This document shows positions 8,901 to 17,600 of a DNA stretch of 37,141 bases, piece by piece. The stretch comes from JADJPL01 sp041183125. Its GTDB lineage: Bacteria > Bacteroidota > Bacteroidia > Chitinophagales > Saprospiraceae. The notes beneath the pieces were generated by a model. The model had not been told where the DNA came from. It saw only the letters and a list, made by a program, of their open reading frames with translations, and ran no database searches. Position 1 is the first letter of the stretch, and the number at the start of each line of letters is the position of its first letter. Position numbers and translations under genes: made by a program. The stretch lies in contig JBEGMH010000078.1 of the NCBI GenBank assembly GCA_041183125.1, positions 1-37,141 on the forward strand, read 5' to 3'.

Positions 8901-9180
8901 ATACGCCGGCTTCGTAGGCGAAGCGGCGCAGCAATTTCACACCCAGGCCATGTACGGTGCCGATCAGGGCGTTGGTCAGGTCTTCTGCCTGCTGGGTGAG
9001 GCCGCTTTCCAACAAGCGGATGCGCACGCGTTCCTGGAGCTCGGCGGCTGCTTTCTGGGTGAATGTCGTGGCTATGATTCCTTGTGCGCGGACGCCCTGC
9101 TGCAACAGGGTAGCCATTTCGCTGGTCAGCCGGTGCGTCTTGCCACTGCCGGCACCTGCGGAAATGATCTTTAGGTTCAT
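5995..9180 (-). CDS. UvrD/AddA-like superfamily 1 helicase with degenerate nuclease-like C-terminus
   Basis: This 1061-residue protein is a DNA helicase of the UvrD/RecB/AddA group, expected to unwind broken DNA ends for recombination repair in the cytoplasm. The start codon leads straight into Walker A (AGAGSGKT, about 8-15). Then come TTFTQKAAAELQER (motif Ia), VDEFQD at 330-335 (motif II), GDPKQSIYGFRGA at 358-370 (motif III), a TYHKSKGLEWPIVL segment (motif V) and RLLYVGLTRARDYL (motif VI). All ATPase motifs are intact. The last ~130 residues resemble the PD-(D/E)XK fold of RecB/AddA, but after VDLLLDCGSEWILIQ there is HAAF where D/E-x-K is expected. No AddB-like gene is adjacent. It is divergent from the amidohydrolase gene. 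Confidence 0.9.
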   Translation of the reverse strand: MNLKIISAGAGSGKTHRLTSEMATLLQQGVRAQGIIATTFTQKAAAELQERVRIRLLESGLTQQAEDLTNALIGTVHGLGVKLLRRFAYEAGVSPEVSIIADEDQQTLFNQSLSVTLDEERSEKMQALCDRFGITDDWRLEVRKLTELARSNNFSRTVLEASRDFSFASFEAFLEPTENALAETAHPRLQHLIDEALTCLRANGDTTKTTSEVIAKLEGIKNTLRLRGVLTWPQWAELCKLNPGAKSREDIEPLKAFARTHTRNPDFRRDIRDFISELFDLAIAAIEEYQAYKQKRGLIDYTDMEALVNRLLDQPGVRETLSEELDLLLVDEFQDTSPLQLELFLKLSKLARHSIWVGDPKQSIYGFRGAAPELMQAIIQHTGGIRDEDIQTNSWRSREDLVYAANAIFCRAFPQLPENQVALQARRTRAQDPAQMEDALFLWKFDFLPDEADESKRAPGKPWMENGIAHTLADLLARPIYVLPKDEKTPRPARPGDVAILCRSNHDCLLMTESLNHAGLRATIARAGLAQTPEARLVLACMKYLLHYQDSLSVAEILLLAEKVPIETIIEERLAYLDAVEAEQKPGRWGRKYRIIETLDRLRTRAAELSSSELLDLLLSELELRAIAASWGNPAQRLDNLEMLRKLTLQYEDACNRLQTAASLGGFLLWVSTLESRGHDGQASGESQDAVHVLTYHKSKGLEWPIVLCNNLDNELRVDIWGLDIAFDRPEIDLEHLLDGRKVRYWVNPYGSQYAKTPLYETILASPVYAQRRRQALEEENRLLYVGLTRARDYLVFPIGHKPSTKWLSRAWHHGEENLPVLDPDHAESPWDWKGRILPIQVMRIEMPREIEPREIVEASPRFLAPPAGKKDYLPLLIDPRREKSPGKTLSAGPLGPPYLATPRFAHDPASAEALNAFLTAFYPEYPPLELETMAADIQATHAPESAFQPGDLIAAATAWQQHLDAHFPAHRSFRKYPLRYVATNGRIFETTVDLLLDCGSEWILIQHAAFFGEQKHLSSKAQEYTAWAAWTVEGLQAVHGPLHVRTFLHFLTQHSLVELL

Positions 9181-9392
9181 CGCTTCTTTTTTAAAGGGAG
9201 AGGAAAAATAGCCCGGGGTTCATGGAAAGTGCCTTTTGATAAGACGCTCTGCGGAGGCGACGCGATGGGAAAAAGAGCTTTTTTACCCCATAGACAAAGC
9301 TTCCCGCGAAAAGTCTATACATTATTTGAGTAGTTTTTGTTTTTTCGCCCTATCATCTTTTACTTTTATCGGAAATTTTAAAACTGGTTGCT

Positions 9393-12300
9393 ATGAAGAT
9401 ACACTACTGGCCTGCCCTGGCCTGCGGGGCTTTTCTCTTGCTTGTCCTGCCGTTTGGGGCATCTGCCCAGGACAAAGCGCCCAAAACCGACTCGGTGAAG
9501 GCCGATTCTAAAAAACCGCTCCCCCTAATGCCGGAGCGGAAAATCCGGCTCCGCACCGACGAAGGGACCTGGATCTCCCTCGATGTCAGCCCCGACGGCA
9601 AAACCCTTGCCTTCGACCTCATGGGCGACCTCTACACGCTGCCCATCGAAGGGGGCAAAGCAACGCCGCTGACGTCGGGCTTGGCCTACGATACCCATCC
9701 AAAGTTCAGCCCCGACGGAAAGAAAATCGCGTTCACCTCCGACCGCTCCGGCTCTGAAAATGTGTGGTACATAGACCTGGAAAAACAAGACACCATACAG
9801 GTGACCAAAGAAACCGAGGAGCACGTCCAGTCGGCAGAGTGGACACCCGACGGGAATTACCTCGTGGTGTCCAAAGGGGGGCGCAACCTGAAACTTTTCC
9901 TCTACCACAAAAACGGGGGCGGGGGCACCCAGCTCATCAAAGCACCGGAGACGATGAAAACCGTCGAGCCGGCGTTTGGCCCCGACGGTCGCTACATCTG
10001 GTATTCCTGGCGCACGGGTGCCTGGAACTACAACGCCCAGCTCCCGCAGTACCAGCTTGGCGTCTATGACCGCGAACTCGGCACCACGGAAACCCGTACG
10101 AGCCGCTACGGCTCCGCCTTTTCGCCTACGCTGTCGCCCGATGGAAAATGGCTCGTCTATGGCTCGCGCCACAACACCCAAACCGGCCTCGTGAAGCGCA
10201 ACCTCACCACTGGGGAAGAAGCCTGGTTGGCCTACCCGGTGCAGCGCGACGAACAGGAATCCATCGCGCCACTTGGCGTGTACCCCGCGATGTCGTTCAC
10301 GCCCGATAGCAAGTCGCTGCTGTGTACGTATGGCGGAAAAATCTGGAAGCTGCCCATCGCGGGAGGGGCTGCGATGCCGATCCCTTTTGAGGTGGATGTG
10401 GAACTCGATTTCGGCCCCCGCGTGGAATTCCAGTACCCCATTTCCGATGAAAAAACGATGATTGCCACTCAAATCCGCGACCCCCAGCTTTCGCCCGATG
10501 GCAGCAAACTGGCGTTCACCGTACTGAACCGCCTCTACGTGATGGAGTATCCCAACGGTACCCCCCGCCGGGTAACGGGGGCAAACCACACGGAAGCCAT
10601 GCCCTCCTGGTCGCCCGATAGCCGCCAGTTGGCGTACGTCTCCTGGGAAGGCTCGGGAGGTTATCTGTACAAGGTCAATGCAGAGGGGGGCACGCCGCAG
10701 CGCCTCATCGCACAGCCCGGTATCTACCACCAGCCGGCATGGGATGCCCGGAGCAACCGCATCGCCTTTTTGTACGGGCCGGCACAAGCCTATCAAGATG
10801 CCATTGGACCCAACGCATTCGGCGCCGACGCCAACCTGGGCTGGATACCGGCGGAAGGTGGCGAAATCACGCGCATAGCGGCTGCCAATGGGCGCGAGCA
10901 TCCGCATTTTGTACAGGGCAACGACCGGATCTACCTGTTTCAAGCCGGTAGGGGCCTGCTCTCCCTCCGCTGGGATGGCACCGATGAAAAAGAACACCTC
11001 AAGGTCACCGGTATCACTACCTTCCCCGCCCTGGTGGACGAACAGCACTGCATGATGGTAGAAAGCGCACAGGAACCTGCCCAACGGGCCTCCAATGCTT
11101 CCCTGATCCTCATGGCCCCGGTGGGCGACCAAGCACTGGCCCAGATCAACAACGAGCTCTATACGGTCACCGTGCCCCAGGTCGGCGGGGCGACGCCGAG
11201 CATCTCCGTGGCCAAAGCGGAAAATGCCAGCTTCCCGGCCCGCAAGCTGACCTTCCTGGGCGGGGAGTTCCCGCACTGGGCACAGCAAGGCAAAAAAGTC
11301 AACTGGTCGCTGGGCAACGCCTACTTCTCTTATGATCTCGAAGCAGCCCAGCTGCGCGAGGAAACCCTTAAAATGGAGAAAAAAGCAGCCGAGAAAGCGA
11401 AACAGGAAAGCGGCAAAACCGAAGAGAAAAAAGACGATTCCGGCAAAAAAGAAGAAGACAAATCCTACCAACCCGCTGAGCAGCGCATCAAAGTGGAAGT
11501 GCCCCGCGACATCCCCAGCGGAACCATCCTGCTGAAAGGCGCCCGCATCGTCTCTATGAAAGGCAGCGAAGTCATTGAAAAAGGGGATATCCTCATCGAA
11601 AACAACCGCATCAAGGCCATCGGGAAAAGCGGTACCCTAAAAGTGCCCGCAGGGGCCAAAATCATAGATGCCAGTGGTAAAACCATCATCCCCGGCTTCG
11701 TGGACACCCACGCGCACATGTGGCCCAATTGGGGCATCCACAAAAACGATATCTGGATCTATCAGGCAAACCTGGCCTACGGTGTCACGACGACCCGCGA
11801 CCCGCAAACCGCTACTTCCGACGTGCTCACATACGGGGACATGGTGGAAGCAGGCGTGATGGCAGGTCCGCGGATTTACTCCACCGGCCCCGGGGTCGGC
11901 TTCTGGGCCTACCGCATCGAGAGCCTGGAGCATGCCCGGAAGGTGCTGCGCCAATACTCGGAGTACTACCATACCAAGACGATAAAGATGTACCTCACCG
12001 GCAACCGCCAGCACCGGCAATGGATCATCCAGGCCGCTAAAGAGCAGGGCCTCATGCCCACTACCGAAGGCGGGCTCGATTTCAAACTCAATATGACCCA
12101 ACTGCTCGATGGCTACCCGGGCCACGAACACGCCCTGCCGATCTACCCGCTGTACAAAGATGTAACCGGCCTGGTCGCCCAGGCCAAAATGGCCTATACG
12201 CCGACCTTATTGGTGGCCTATGGCGGCCCCTGGGCAGAAAACTACTACTACGCAACGGAAAATGTACAGGGCGACGCCAAACTGAACCGCTTCACACCGA

Positions 12301-12773
12301 AAGAGGAACTCGACGAGAAATCCCGCCGCCGCCCGGGCTGGTTTATGCCGGAAGAACACATCTTCCAGCGCCATGCCCAAGGTGTCAAAGCGGTAGTAGA
12401 AGCGGGTGGCCTGGCGGGTATCGGCTCGCACGGGCAGTTGCAGGGACTGGGCTACCACTGGGAACTCTGGTCGGTGGCTTCCGGAGGGATGAAAAACCAC
12501 GATGCGCTCAAAGTAGCCACTATCCTGGGCGCTCAGGCCATCGGATTGGGCAAGGACCTCGGCTCTATAGAACCCGGCAAACTCGCCGACTTGCTCATCC
12601 TGGACAAAAACCCGCTCGAGAATATCCGGAACACCAACACCATCCGCTATGTGATGAAAAACGGACGCCTCTACGACGGCAATACCCTCGACGAGATCGC
12701 CCCCCGCCCGCAAAAAGCTACAACGGTGGAAAATATGCGCCCCGCGCCCGCCGGCCTACCGGGGATGCGCTAA
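9393..12773 (+). CDS. secreted beta-propeller (TolB/PD40-like) amidohydrolase
   Basis: This 1126-residue exported protein starts with a signal peptide (MKIHYWPAL..., cleavage after GASAQ, about 26). Residues ~45-640 carry repeated WD40-like/PD40 strands: SLDVSPDGKTLAFD, PKFSPDGKKIAFTSDRSG and PQLSPDGSKLAFTV. A Lys/Glu-rich linker sits at about 655-700. A metal-dependent amidohydrolase domain fills the rest, with the HxH motif in GFVDTHAHMW near 773 and the C-terminal GSIEPGKLADLLILD signature. At the usual metal-binding Asp (GTD) it has GSHGQLQGLG. As I recall, this is typical of propeller-fused members, so I do not treat it as a loss. The substrate is unknown; such proteins are often annotated as peptidase- or imidazolonepropionase-like. 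It is convergent with the LysM gene. Confidence 0.9.
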   Translation: MKIHYWPALACGAFLLLVLPFGASAQDKAPKTDSVKADSKKPLPLMPERKIRLRTDEGTWISLDVSPDGKTLAFDLMGDLYTLPIEGGKATPLTSGLAYDTHPKFSPDGKKIAFTSDRSGSENVWYIDLEKQDTIQVTKETEEHVQSAEWTPDGNYLVVSKGGRNLKLFLYHKNGGGGTQLIKAPETMKTVEPAFGPDGRYIWYSWRTGAWNYNAQLPQYQLGVYDRELGTTETRTSRYGSAFSPTLSPDGKWLVYGSRHNTQTGLVKRNLTTGEEAWLAYPVQRDEQESIAPLGVYPAMSFTPDSKSLLCTYGGKIWKLPIAGGAAMPIPFEVDVELDFGPRVEFQYPISDEKTMIATQIRDPQLSPDGSKLAFTVLNRLYVMEYPNGTPRRVTGANHTEAMPSWSPDSRQLAYVSWEGSGGYLYKVNAEGGTPQRLIAQPGIYHQPAWDARSNRIAFLYGPAQAYQDAIGPNAFGADANLGWIPAEGGEITRIAAANGREHPHFVQGNDRIYLFQAGRGLLSLRWDGTDEKEHLKVTGITTFPALVDEQHCMMVESAQEPAQRASNASLILMAPVGDQALAQINNELYTVTVPQVGGATPSISVAKAENASFPARKLTFLGGEFPHWAQQGKKVNWSLGNAYFSYDLEAAQLREETLKMEKKAAEKAKQESGKTEEKKDDSGKKEEDKSYQPAEQRIKVEVPRDIPSGTILLKGARIVSMKGSEVIEKGDILIENNRIKAIGKSGTLKVPAGAKIIDASGKTIIPGFVDTHAHMWPNWGIHKNDIWIYQANLAYGVTTTRDPQTATSDVLTYGDMVEAGVMAGPRIYSTGPGVGFWAYRIESLEHARKVLRQYSEYYHTKTIKMYLTGNRQHRQWIIQAAKEQGLMPTTEGGLDFKLNMTQLLDGYPGHEHALPIYPLYKDVTGLVAQAKMAYTPTLLVAYGGPWAENYYYATENVQGDAKLNRFTPKEELDEKSRRRPGWFMPEEHIFQRHAQGVKAVVEAGGLAGIGSHGQLQGLGYHWELWSVASGGMKNHDALKVATILGAQAIGLGKDLGSIEPGKLADLLILDKNPLENIRNTNTIRYVMKNGRLYDGNTLDEIAPRPQKATTVENMRPAPAGLPGMR

Positions 12774-12788
12774 GTAGAACCTATGTAA

Positions 12789-12835
12789 AACGAGGAGGGC
12801 CATACCGCGCCGTGTGCGGTATGGCCCTCCTCGTT
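12789..12835. terminator. bidirectional terminator between convergent genes
   Basis: Arms 12789-12808 and 12816-12835 form a 20-bp perfect stem with a 7-base loop (gccgtgt). The stem lies between the convergent amidohydrolase and LysM genes, 15 bases after the first stop and 18 bases from the second. Each side carries an A or T run, so it can stop transcription from both. Confidence 0.85.
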
Positions 12836-12853
12836 GGTAGGCGATATCCGCCC

Positions 12854-14365
12854 TTAGGCGATCAACAGCTTTTGTGCCCGCTCGATGGTGTACCGACTTT
12901 TGCGTTTGTCGCCTTGTCCCATCGCGATCTGCTCGTTTTCCTGTTGGATCAGTGCTTCGCACAGCACCCTCCAGCCGAGCCGGGAGAGGTCGCCGGCATT
13001 TTGGCACCCGTACTGCGCTGCGAGCCGGGTCACCACGTCCGATACGACCCGGCCCATGCCGCCTACCCCGAGGTTGACCCCCATGGATACGACGAGCGAC
13101 TGGCTTTCCCCCTCATTAAACACAGTACCGACCGACACATTGCCTCTGCTGCCGTTGGCAAAAATGACCTGTAGGTTGGCGTTCAAGGTTGGGAGGGCGT
13201 ACAGCTCATTGGCTATGCGGTACTGCTCCAGCACCAAACTGCGTTCGAACCCGGCCTGGATAAAGGGCACCAAATACGTGGGCTTGTCGCGCAGGAATTG
13301 CCAGGCACCCCCGCCGCTGAGCCATCCCTGGGGCGTTTGTAGGGACAACACCCCTCCCGACACGCCCATCCCCGCGCGCACAAAGGTTTGCTGGAAGGCT
13401 TGCGGCGTATTCTGTGCCATGCTGACCATCAGTCGGTCCAGGCTGTTCTGCGACGCGGCAAACTGGATGAACCCATACGAGAAAACGCCGCTGTCGTAAG
13501 TGTTGATGGCGTCGTAATGGCCTTCCACTTTTTTGCAAAACTGCAGGGCTTCATAGACCGAGGGGGAAACCCCTACGCCCTGCAATTCCCACATGGTCAA
13601 TTGCACGGAGGATTTGCCCCCGTAGCGAAAGCCCCCCAGTTGTTTGATGAGCCTCGCTTCCAGGGGTGTCCCATCGAGCAGCGTCAGGCCGAGGTACACA
13701 GCGGTAGCGTCTTCGCGCAGGCTGGTTCCCGGAGTGTTGCCGGGACTGGGCTGTGGTTGCGGTTGCGGCCGGTTTGTCCCAGGTTGTGGTTGTGGTTGTG
13801 GCCGATTCGTCACAGGTTGTGGATAGGTGTTCCCACCGGCATTTACGCTTACTTTCAGTTGCATCCCTGGGCTGATATTGTCGCTGGTCAAGCCGTTCAT
13901 AGCTTTCAGGGCGGCGACGGTAATTTGGTAGCGCAGGGCGATGCGGTACAGGTTCTCGCCGGCCTGTACCGTGTGGAAGGTAGCTTGTGCATTGGGTACC
14001 GGCGTGGGTTGCTGTGTGGGCGCGGCGCCGATCCTCAGTTGCTGCCCTGGGTTGATGTTATTGGAAGTGAGCCCATTGTCGCGCTTCAACTGCTCTACGC
14101 TGATTTGGTAGCGCAGGGCGATGCGGTACAAGGTCTCGCCGGCCTGTACGGTGTGGAAGGCCGGGGCGCCGGTCAAGCCGCGGGAGTTGAACTCTTGGGG
14201 AACCACTTCCTCGTCAGAAACCCCGATGAGCAGGGTCTGGCCAGGGGTTAATTTTGCGGAAGAAAGGCCGTTGAGCACCTTGATGCGGCGCACAGGGACT
14301 TGATAGAGCCGTGCGATGCCGTGCAAGGTATCGCCTTCGGTAACTTGGTGGAGCTGAAGGAGCAT
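12854..14365 (-). CDS. triple-LysM protein with lysozyme-like C-terminal domain
   Basis: This 503-residue protein has three LysM modules, at about 4-48, 70-113 and 130-173, the last two nearly identical (FHTVQAGE-LYRIALRYQI). A Pro/Gln-rich linker (about 178-212, repeated NRPQPQPQP) leads to a ~290-residue C-terminal domain I do not recognise. Around 279-302 that domain reads KVEGHYDAINTYDSG followed by VFSYGFIQF. A Glu followed by Gly-x2-Gln-Phe recalls the lysozyme/transglycosylase fold (E281 as possible acid), which is inference. LysM modules bind peptidoglycan or chitin-like glycans. No signal peptide is visible: the first LysM starts at residue 4, so export would need another route. It is transcribed on its own and convergent with the amidohydrolase. 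Confidence 0.85.
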   Translation of the reverse strand: MLLQLHQVTEGDTLHGIARLYQVPVRRIKVLNGLSSAKLTPGQTLLIGVSDEEVVPQEFNSRGLTGAPAFHTVQAGETLYRIALRYQISVEQLKRDNGLTSNNINPGQQLRIGAAPTQQPTPVPNAQATFHTVQAGENLYRIALRYQITVAALKAMNGLTSDNISPGMQLKVSVNAGGNTYPQPVTNRPQPQPQPGTNRPQPQPQPSPGNTPGTSLREDATAVYLGLTLLDGTPLEARLIKQLGGFRYGGKSSVQLTMWELQGVGVSPSVYEALQFCKKVEGHYDAINTYDSGVFSYGFIQFAASQNSLDRLMVSMAQNTPQAFQQTFVRAGMGVSGGVLSLQTPQGWLSGGGAWQFLRDKPTYLVPFIQAGFERSLVLEQYRIANELYALPTLNANLQVIFANGSRGNVSVGTVFNEGESQSLVVSMGVNLGVGGMGRVVSDVVTRLAAQYGCQNAGDLSRLGWRVLCEALIQQENEQIAMGQGDKRKSRYTIERAQKLLIA

Positions 14366-14696
14366 AGAGCAAGGAGTTTTGGGTAGCGATGCACTTTTGT
14401 CGGAATAGGCTATACATAAGGTACCGCCCCGCTTGTGAAAAAATAATGCATTCTTGGCAAACCTGGCTGTAGGGGAAAGAAACTGGGCTTGAATAGTCCT
14501 ACCCAGCTTTTGGGCTGCCCCTCGGCTTGCTTTTATAAGAAACCTATTTTTTACATCATTTATTATATGGTGCCCCGTATTTTTGATGGATATGCTTGTT
14601 GTGTCGAACTATTATTCCGAACGTGTATCAACAACCCATTTTCGCCAAGCGAAAATGGGTTGTTAATAGACGTCCGAAAATAAAATTTCCGATGCC
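14366..14696. other. intergenic region between the RND pump and LysM genes
   Basis: These 331 bases lie upstream of the LysM gene and downstream of the RND pump gene. The only strong structure is the hairpin at 14630-14664. A 64-codon plus-strand frame (14489-14683) has no recognisable content and runs through that hairpin, so I do not call it. No exact TAnnTTTG element is seen before the LysM gene. Confidence 0.4.
14630..14664 (-). terminator. 16-bp perfect hairpin after the RND operon
   Basis: aacaacccattttcgc at 14630-14645 pairs perfectly with 14649-14664 across a 3-base loop. It begins 33 bases after the RND pump stop. No long T-run follows, so it may be a weak terminator or an mRNA 3'-end stabiliser. 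Confidence 0.65.
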
Positions 14697-17600
14697 CTAA
14701 TATGCCACCGCTTCCGGTTCTTTTTCTACATCCCTAGCCGATGACGGCGGGGATTGCCGGGGGTGCGGGGCCGTACCTTTACCAAACCATTTGGAGAAGT
14801 AGAAGGCCAGTAGGTCCATGATATAGTAAATAATCGGGACGACGATGAGCGTCAGGATCATCGAGCTGGTGAGGCCTCCGACGAGTGCCCAGGCGAGGCC
14901 GTTTTTCCATTCTGCGCCGGCTCCGGTAGCGAGTGCGATGGGCAGCATACCGAATACCATGGCAATCGTCGTCATGAGGATGGGGCGCAGACGAATCTCA
15001 CCTGCTTCCAAGAGGGCCTCAAAGGCACTTTTCCCCTCTTCTTTGAGCTGGTTGGTGAAATCTACGATCAAGATAGCGTTTTTGGCTACCAGGCCGACTA
15101 ACATGATGATGCCCACGATGGAGAAGATGTCCAGGGTTTGTAGGGCCAGGGCCATGGCGAGGAGCGCGCCCACAATCGCTACCGGGATAGAGAACAAGAC
15201 CACAAAGGGATAGACCCAGTTGTTGTACAGGGCGACCATGATGAGGTAGACGAAGAGGAGGGCAGCGCCAAAGGCGATACCCAGGGCACCGAAGCCTTCG
15301 GCCTGGAACTTGAGCTCGCCGTCGTAGGCTAAGTCCACGCCTTCGGGGGGTGGGTTCTGTGCGATACGCGTTTTGAGTTCTTCGCCAATGGTTCCGGTGG
15401 GCCGTCCGAGTACCTGCGAGCGCACGGTCACGGCGGATACGCGGTCTTTGCGCTCCAGCACGGAAGGCCCGGTCGTTTGGGTAATAGTGGCAAACTGCTC
15501 GAGGCGTATTTTTTGCCCGAGTGTACTGGTGAAGCTCAGGTTGCCTACATCTTCGATGTTGGTGCGGTCGAAGTCGTCGAGGAGGATATTGATATCGTAT
15601 TCGTAGGCACCGTCCCGGAATTTGGCGTTGGTGTTGCCGCTGAAGGCGGTCTGCATGGTAGCGCCCACGATTTGCAGGTTGAGGCCGAGTTCGGCCATGC
15701 GGTCGCGGTCAATGCGCACGTTGAGTTCCGGGTTTCCTTCTTCGACGGCCAATTCCACATCTACGGCACCGGGGATCTGGCGCAGTTGATCGGCCACGAC
15801 GTTGGCATAGGCCATGGCGTCTGCTAATTCGGCGCTGCTGAGGATGACCTGGATGGGTGCTTCGTCGGCCCCTCCGAAGAAGCTCACCTGTGCCGTGCTG
15901 ACCTTGGCACCGGGCAGGCTGCGCTCCAACACGTCGCGCATGCGCTGGGCATAGACATCGGCCCGCTCGCTGCGCGCTTCCACCGATACCATTTTCACGT
16001 TTATTTCTGCGATATAGGGCGTGCTTTGCGCTACGAAGCCCGTGCTCCGGCCAATCGTGGCAAAAACGTTGACCACTTCAGGCTGTTGGGCGAGGAGTTG
16101 CTCGGCGCGCTGTGCGGCCAGGTTGGTTTCCTTGATGGTGGCGTCCTTGGGCAGTTCCAGTTTGATGATGAACTCGCCGCGGTCGCTCTGGGAGAAGAAG
16201 GCCGTACCGATGAACCCACCCCCTACGAGGCCGAAGGAGGCGAAGAAGATCACGGTGGTGGCGCTGAGCACGATGGCTTTGTGCGCCATGGACCAGCGCA
16301 GGATTTTCGCATAGCGCCGCCCCAGGGCACTGAGCGCCTTTTCAAAAGCGATAAAGAAAAAACCGATGACATTTTTCTCGCTGAGGTTCTCCAATCGCGA
16401 AAAGCGGGACGCCAGCATGGGCGTCACGGTGAACGACACCAGGAGGCTCATCAGGGTAGAAAATACGACGACCCAGGCAAACTGGCTCATGATATTGCCC
16501 ACGATACCGCCCGATAGGCCAATCGGGACGAACACGACCACGTCCACCAGGGTAATGGACAAGGCCGTGAACCCGATTTCCTCCCGCCCGTCGAGGGCGG
16601 CTCGCCTCCGACTTTTGTTCATTTCCAGGTGCCGGTAGATGTTTTCGAGTACGACGATGCTGTCGTCCACGAGGATACCGATGACCAGAGACATAGCCAA
16701 CAAGGTCATCAGGTTGAGGGTAAAGCCGAATAGGTACATCCCGATGAACGTGGCCACCAGCGAGGCCGGGATGGCCACCATGACGATGACCGCGTTGCGA
16801 AGGCTGTGCAGGAAGACCAGCATGACCAGGGCGACCAGAACGACAGCCAGGCCGATATCGTGTACGACCGCGTCCACCGCCTCCAGGGTGAAGTCGGTCG
16901 TGTTGCTGGCAATTTTGAACTTCAGGTTGCTGCTCTTGTACTGCTCTTCCAGGTTGTCGAGTTCTTTTTGGACGCCCTGGGCCACGGCTACGGCGTTGGC
17001 ATCGGACTGTTTTTGAACAATTACGCCGATAGCACCTTCCCCGTTGATGCGGCTGATATCGGTCACCTCTTTGGTCTCGTCGCGTATTTCGGCCACATCG
17101 CGCAGGCGCACCGGGGAGCCACTGCGCGGGCTGGTGGCGATGACGAGCTGGCGGATCTCTTCCAGGTCGAGGAGTTTGCCGGAGAGGCGCACCTGTATCT
17201 GGGCGTTCTCGCTTTTGATTTTGCCGGTCGGGAACTCGAGATTGGCTTGTTGTACGGCCTGTACGAGCTGGAGCAGCGACAAGCCGTGCCCTTCGAGCTG
17301 GTCGCGGTTGACGAGCACCCGGATTTCCCGTTCTTGCCCCCCGACGAGCGACACCTGCCCGACGCCGTCCACCCGGGACAAAGCAGGTTTGATGCGCTGT
17401 TTGACCAAATCGTAGAGCTGGGTAGGCGGCAGGTCGCCAGTAGCCCCAAGCTGCATGACGGGCACTTCCGAGGAGCTGAACTTGGAGAGGATAGGGGCAT
17501 CGGCATCTTCCGGTAGGCTCGATTCGATAGCGCTGAGTTTGCGCTGCGCATCCTGCAACGCCAGGTTGATATCGGTCTCCTGCTTGAATTCGAGGGTTAC

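Noticed and set aside
9525..11471. 648-codon minus-strand open frame
   Set aside because: It is a GC-driven shadow of the propeller-amidohydrolase gene, and its translation has no coherent family signature.
11980..12460. Loss of the amidohydrolase catalytic Asp (GSHGQ instead of GTD)
   Set aside because: I recall a similar G-x-HGQLQGLG-x-HWELW segment in other propeller-fused members, so it is likely family-typical rather than a local defect.
14489..14683. 64-codon plus-strand frame
   Set aside because: It runs through the perfect hairpin at 14630-14664, has an odd Cys/Phe/Tyr composition and no motif or ribosome binding site.
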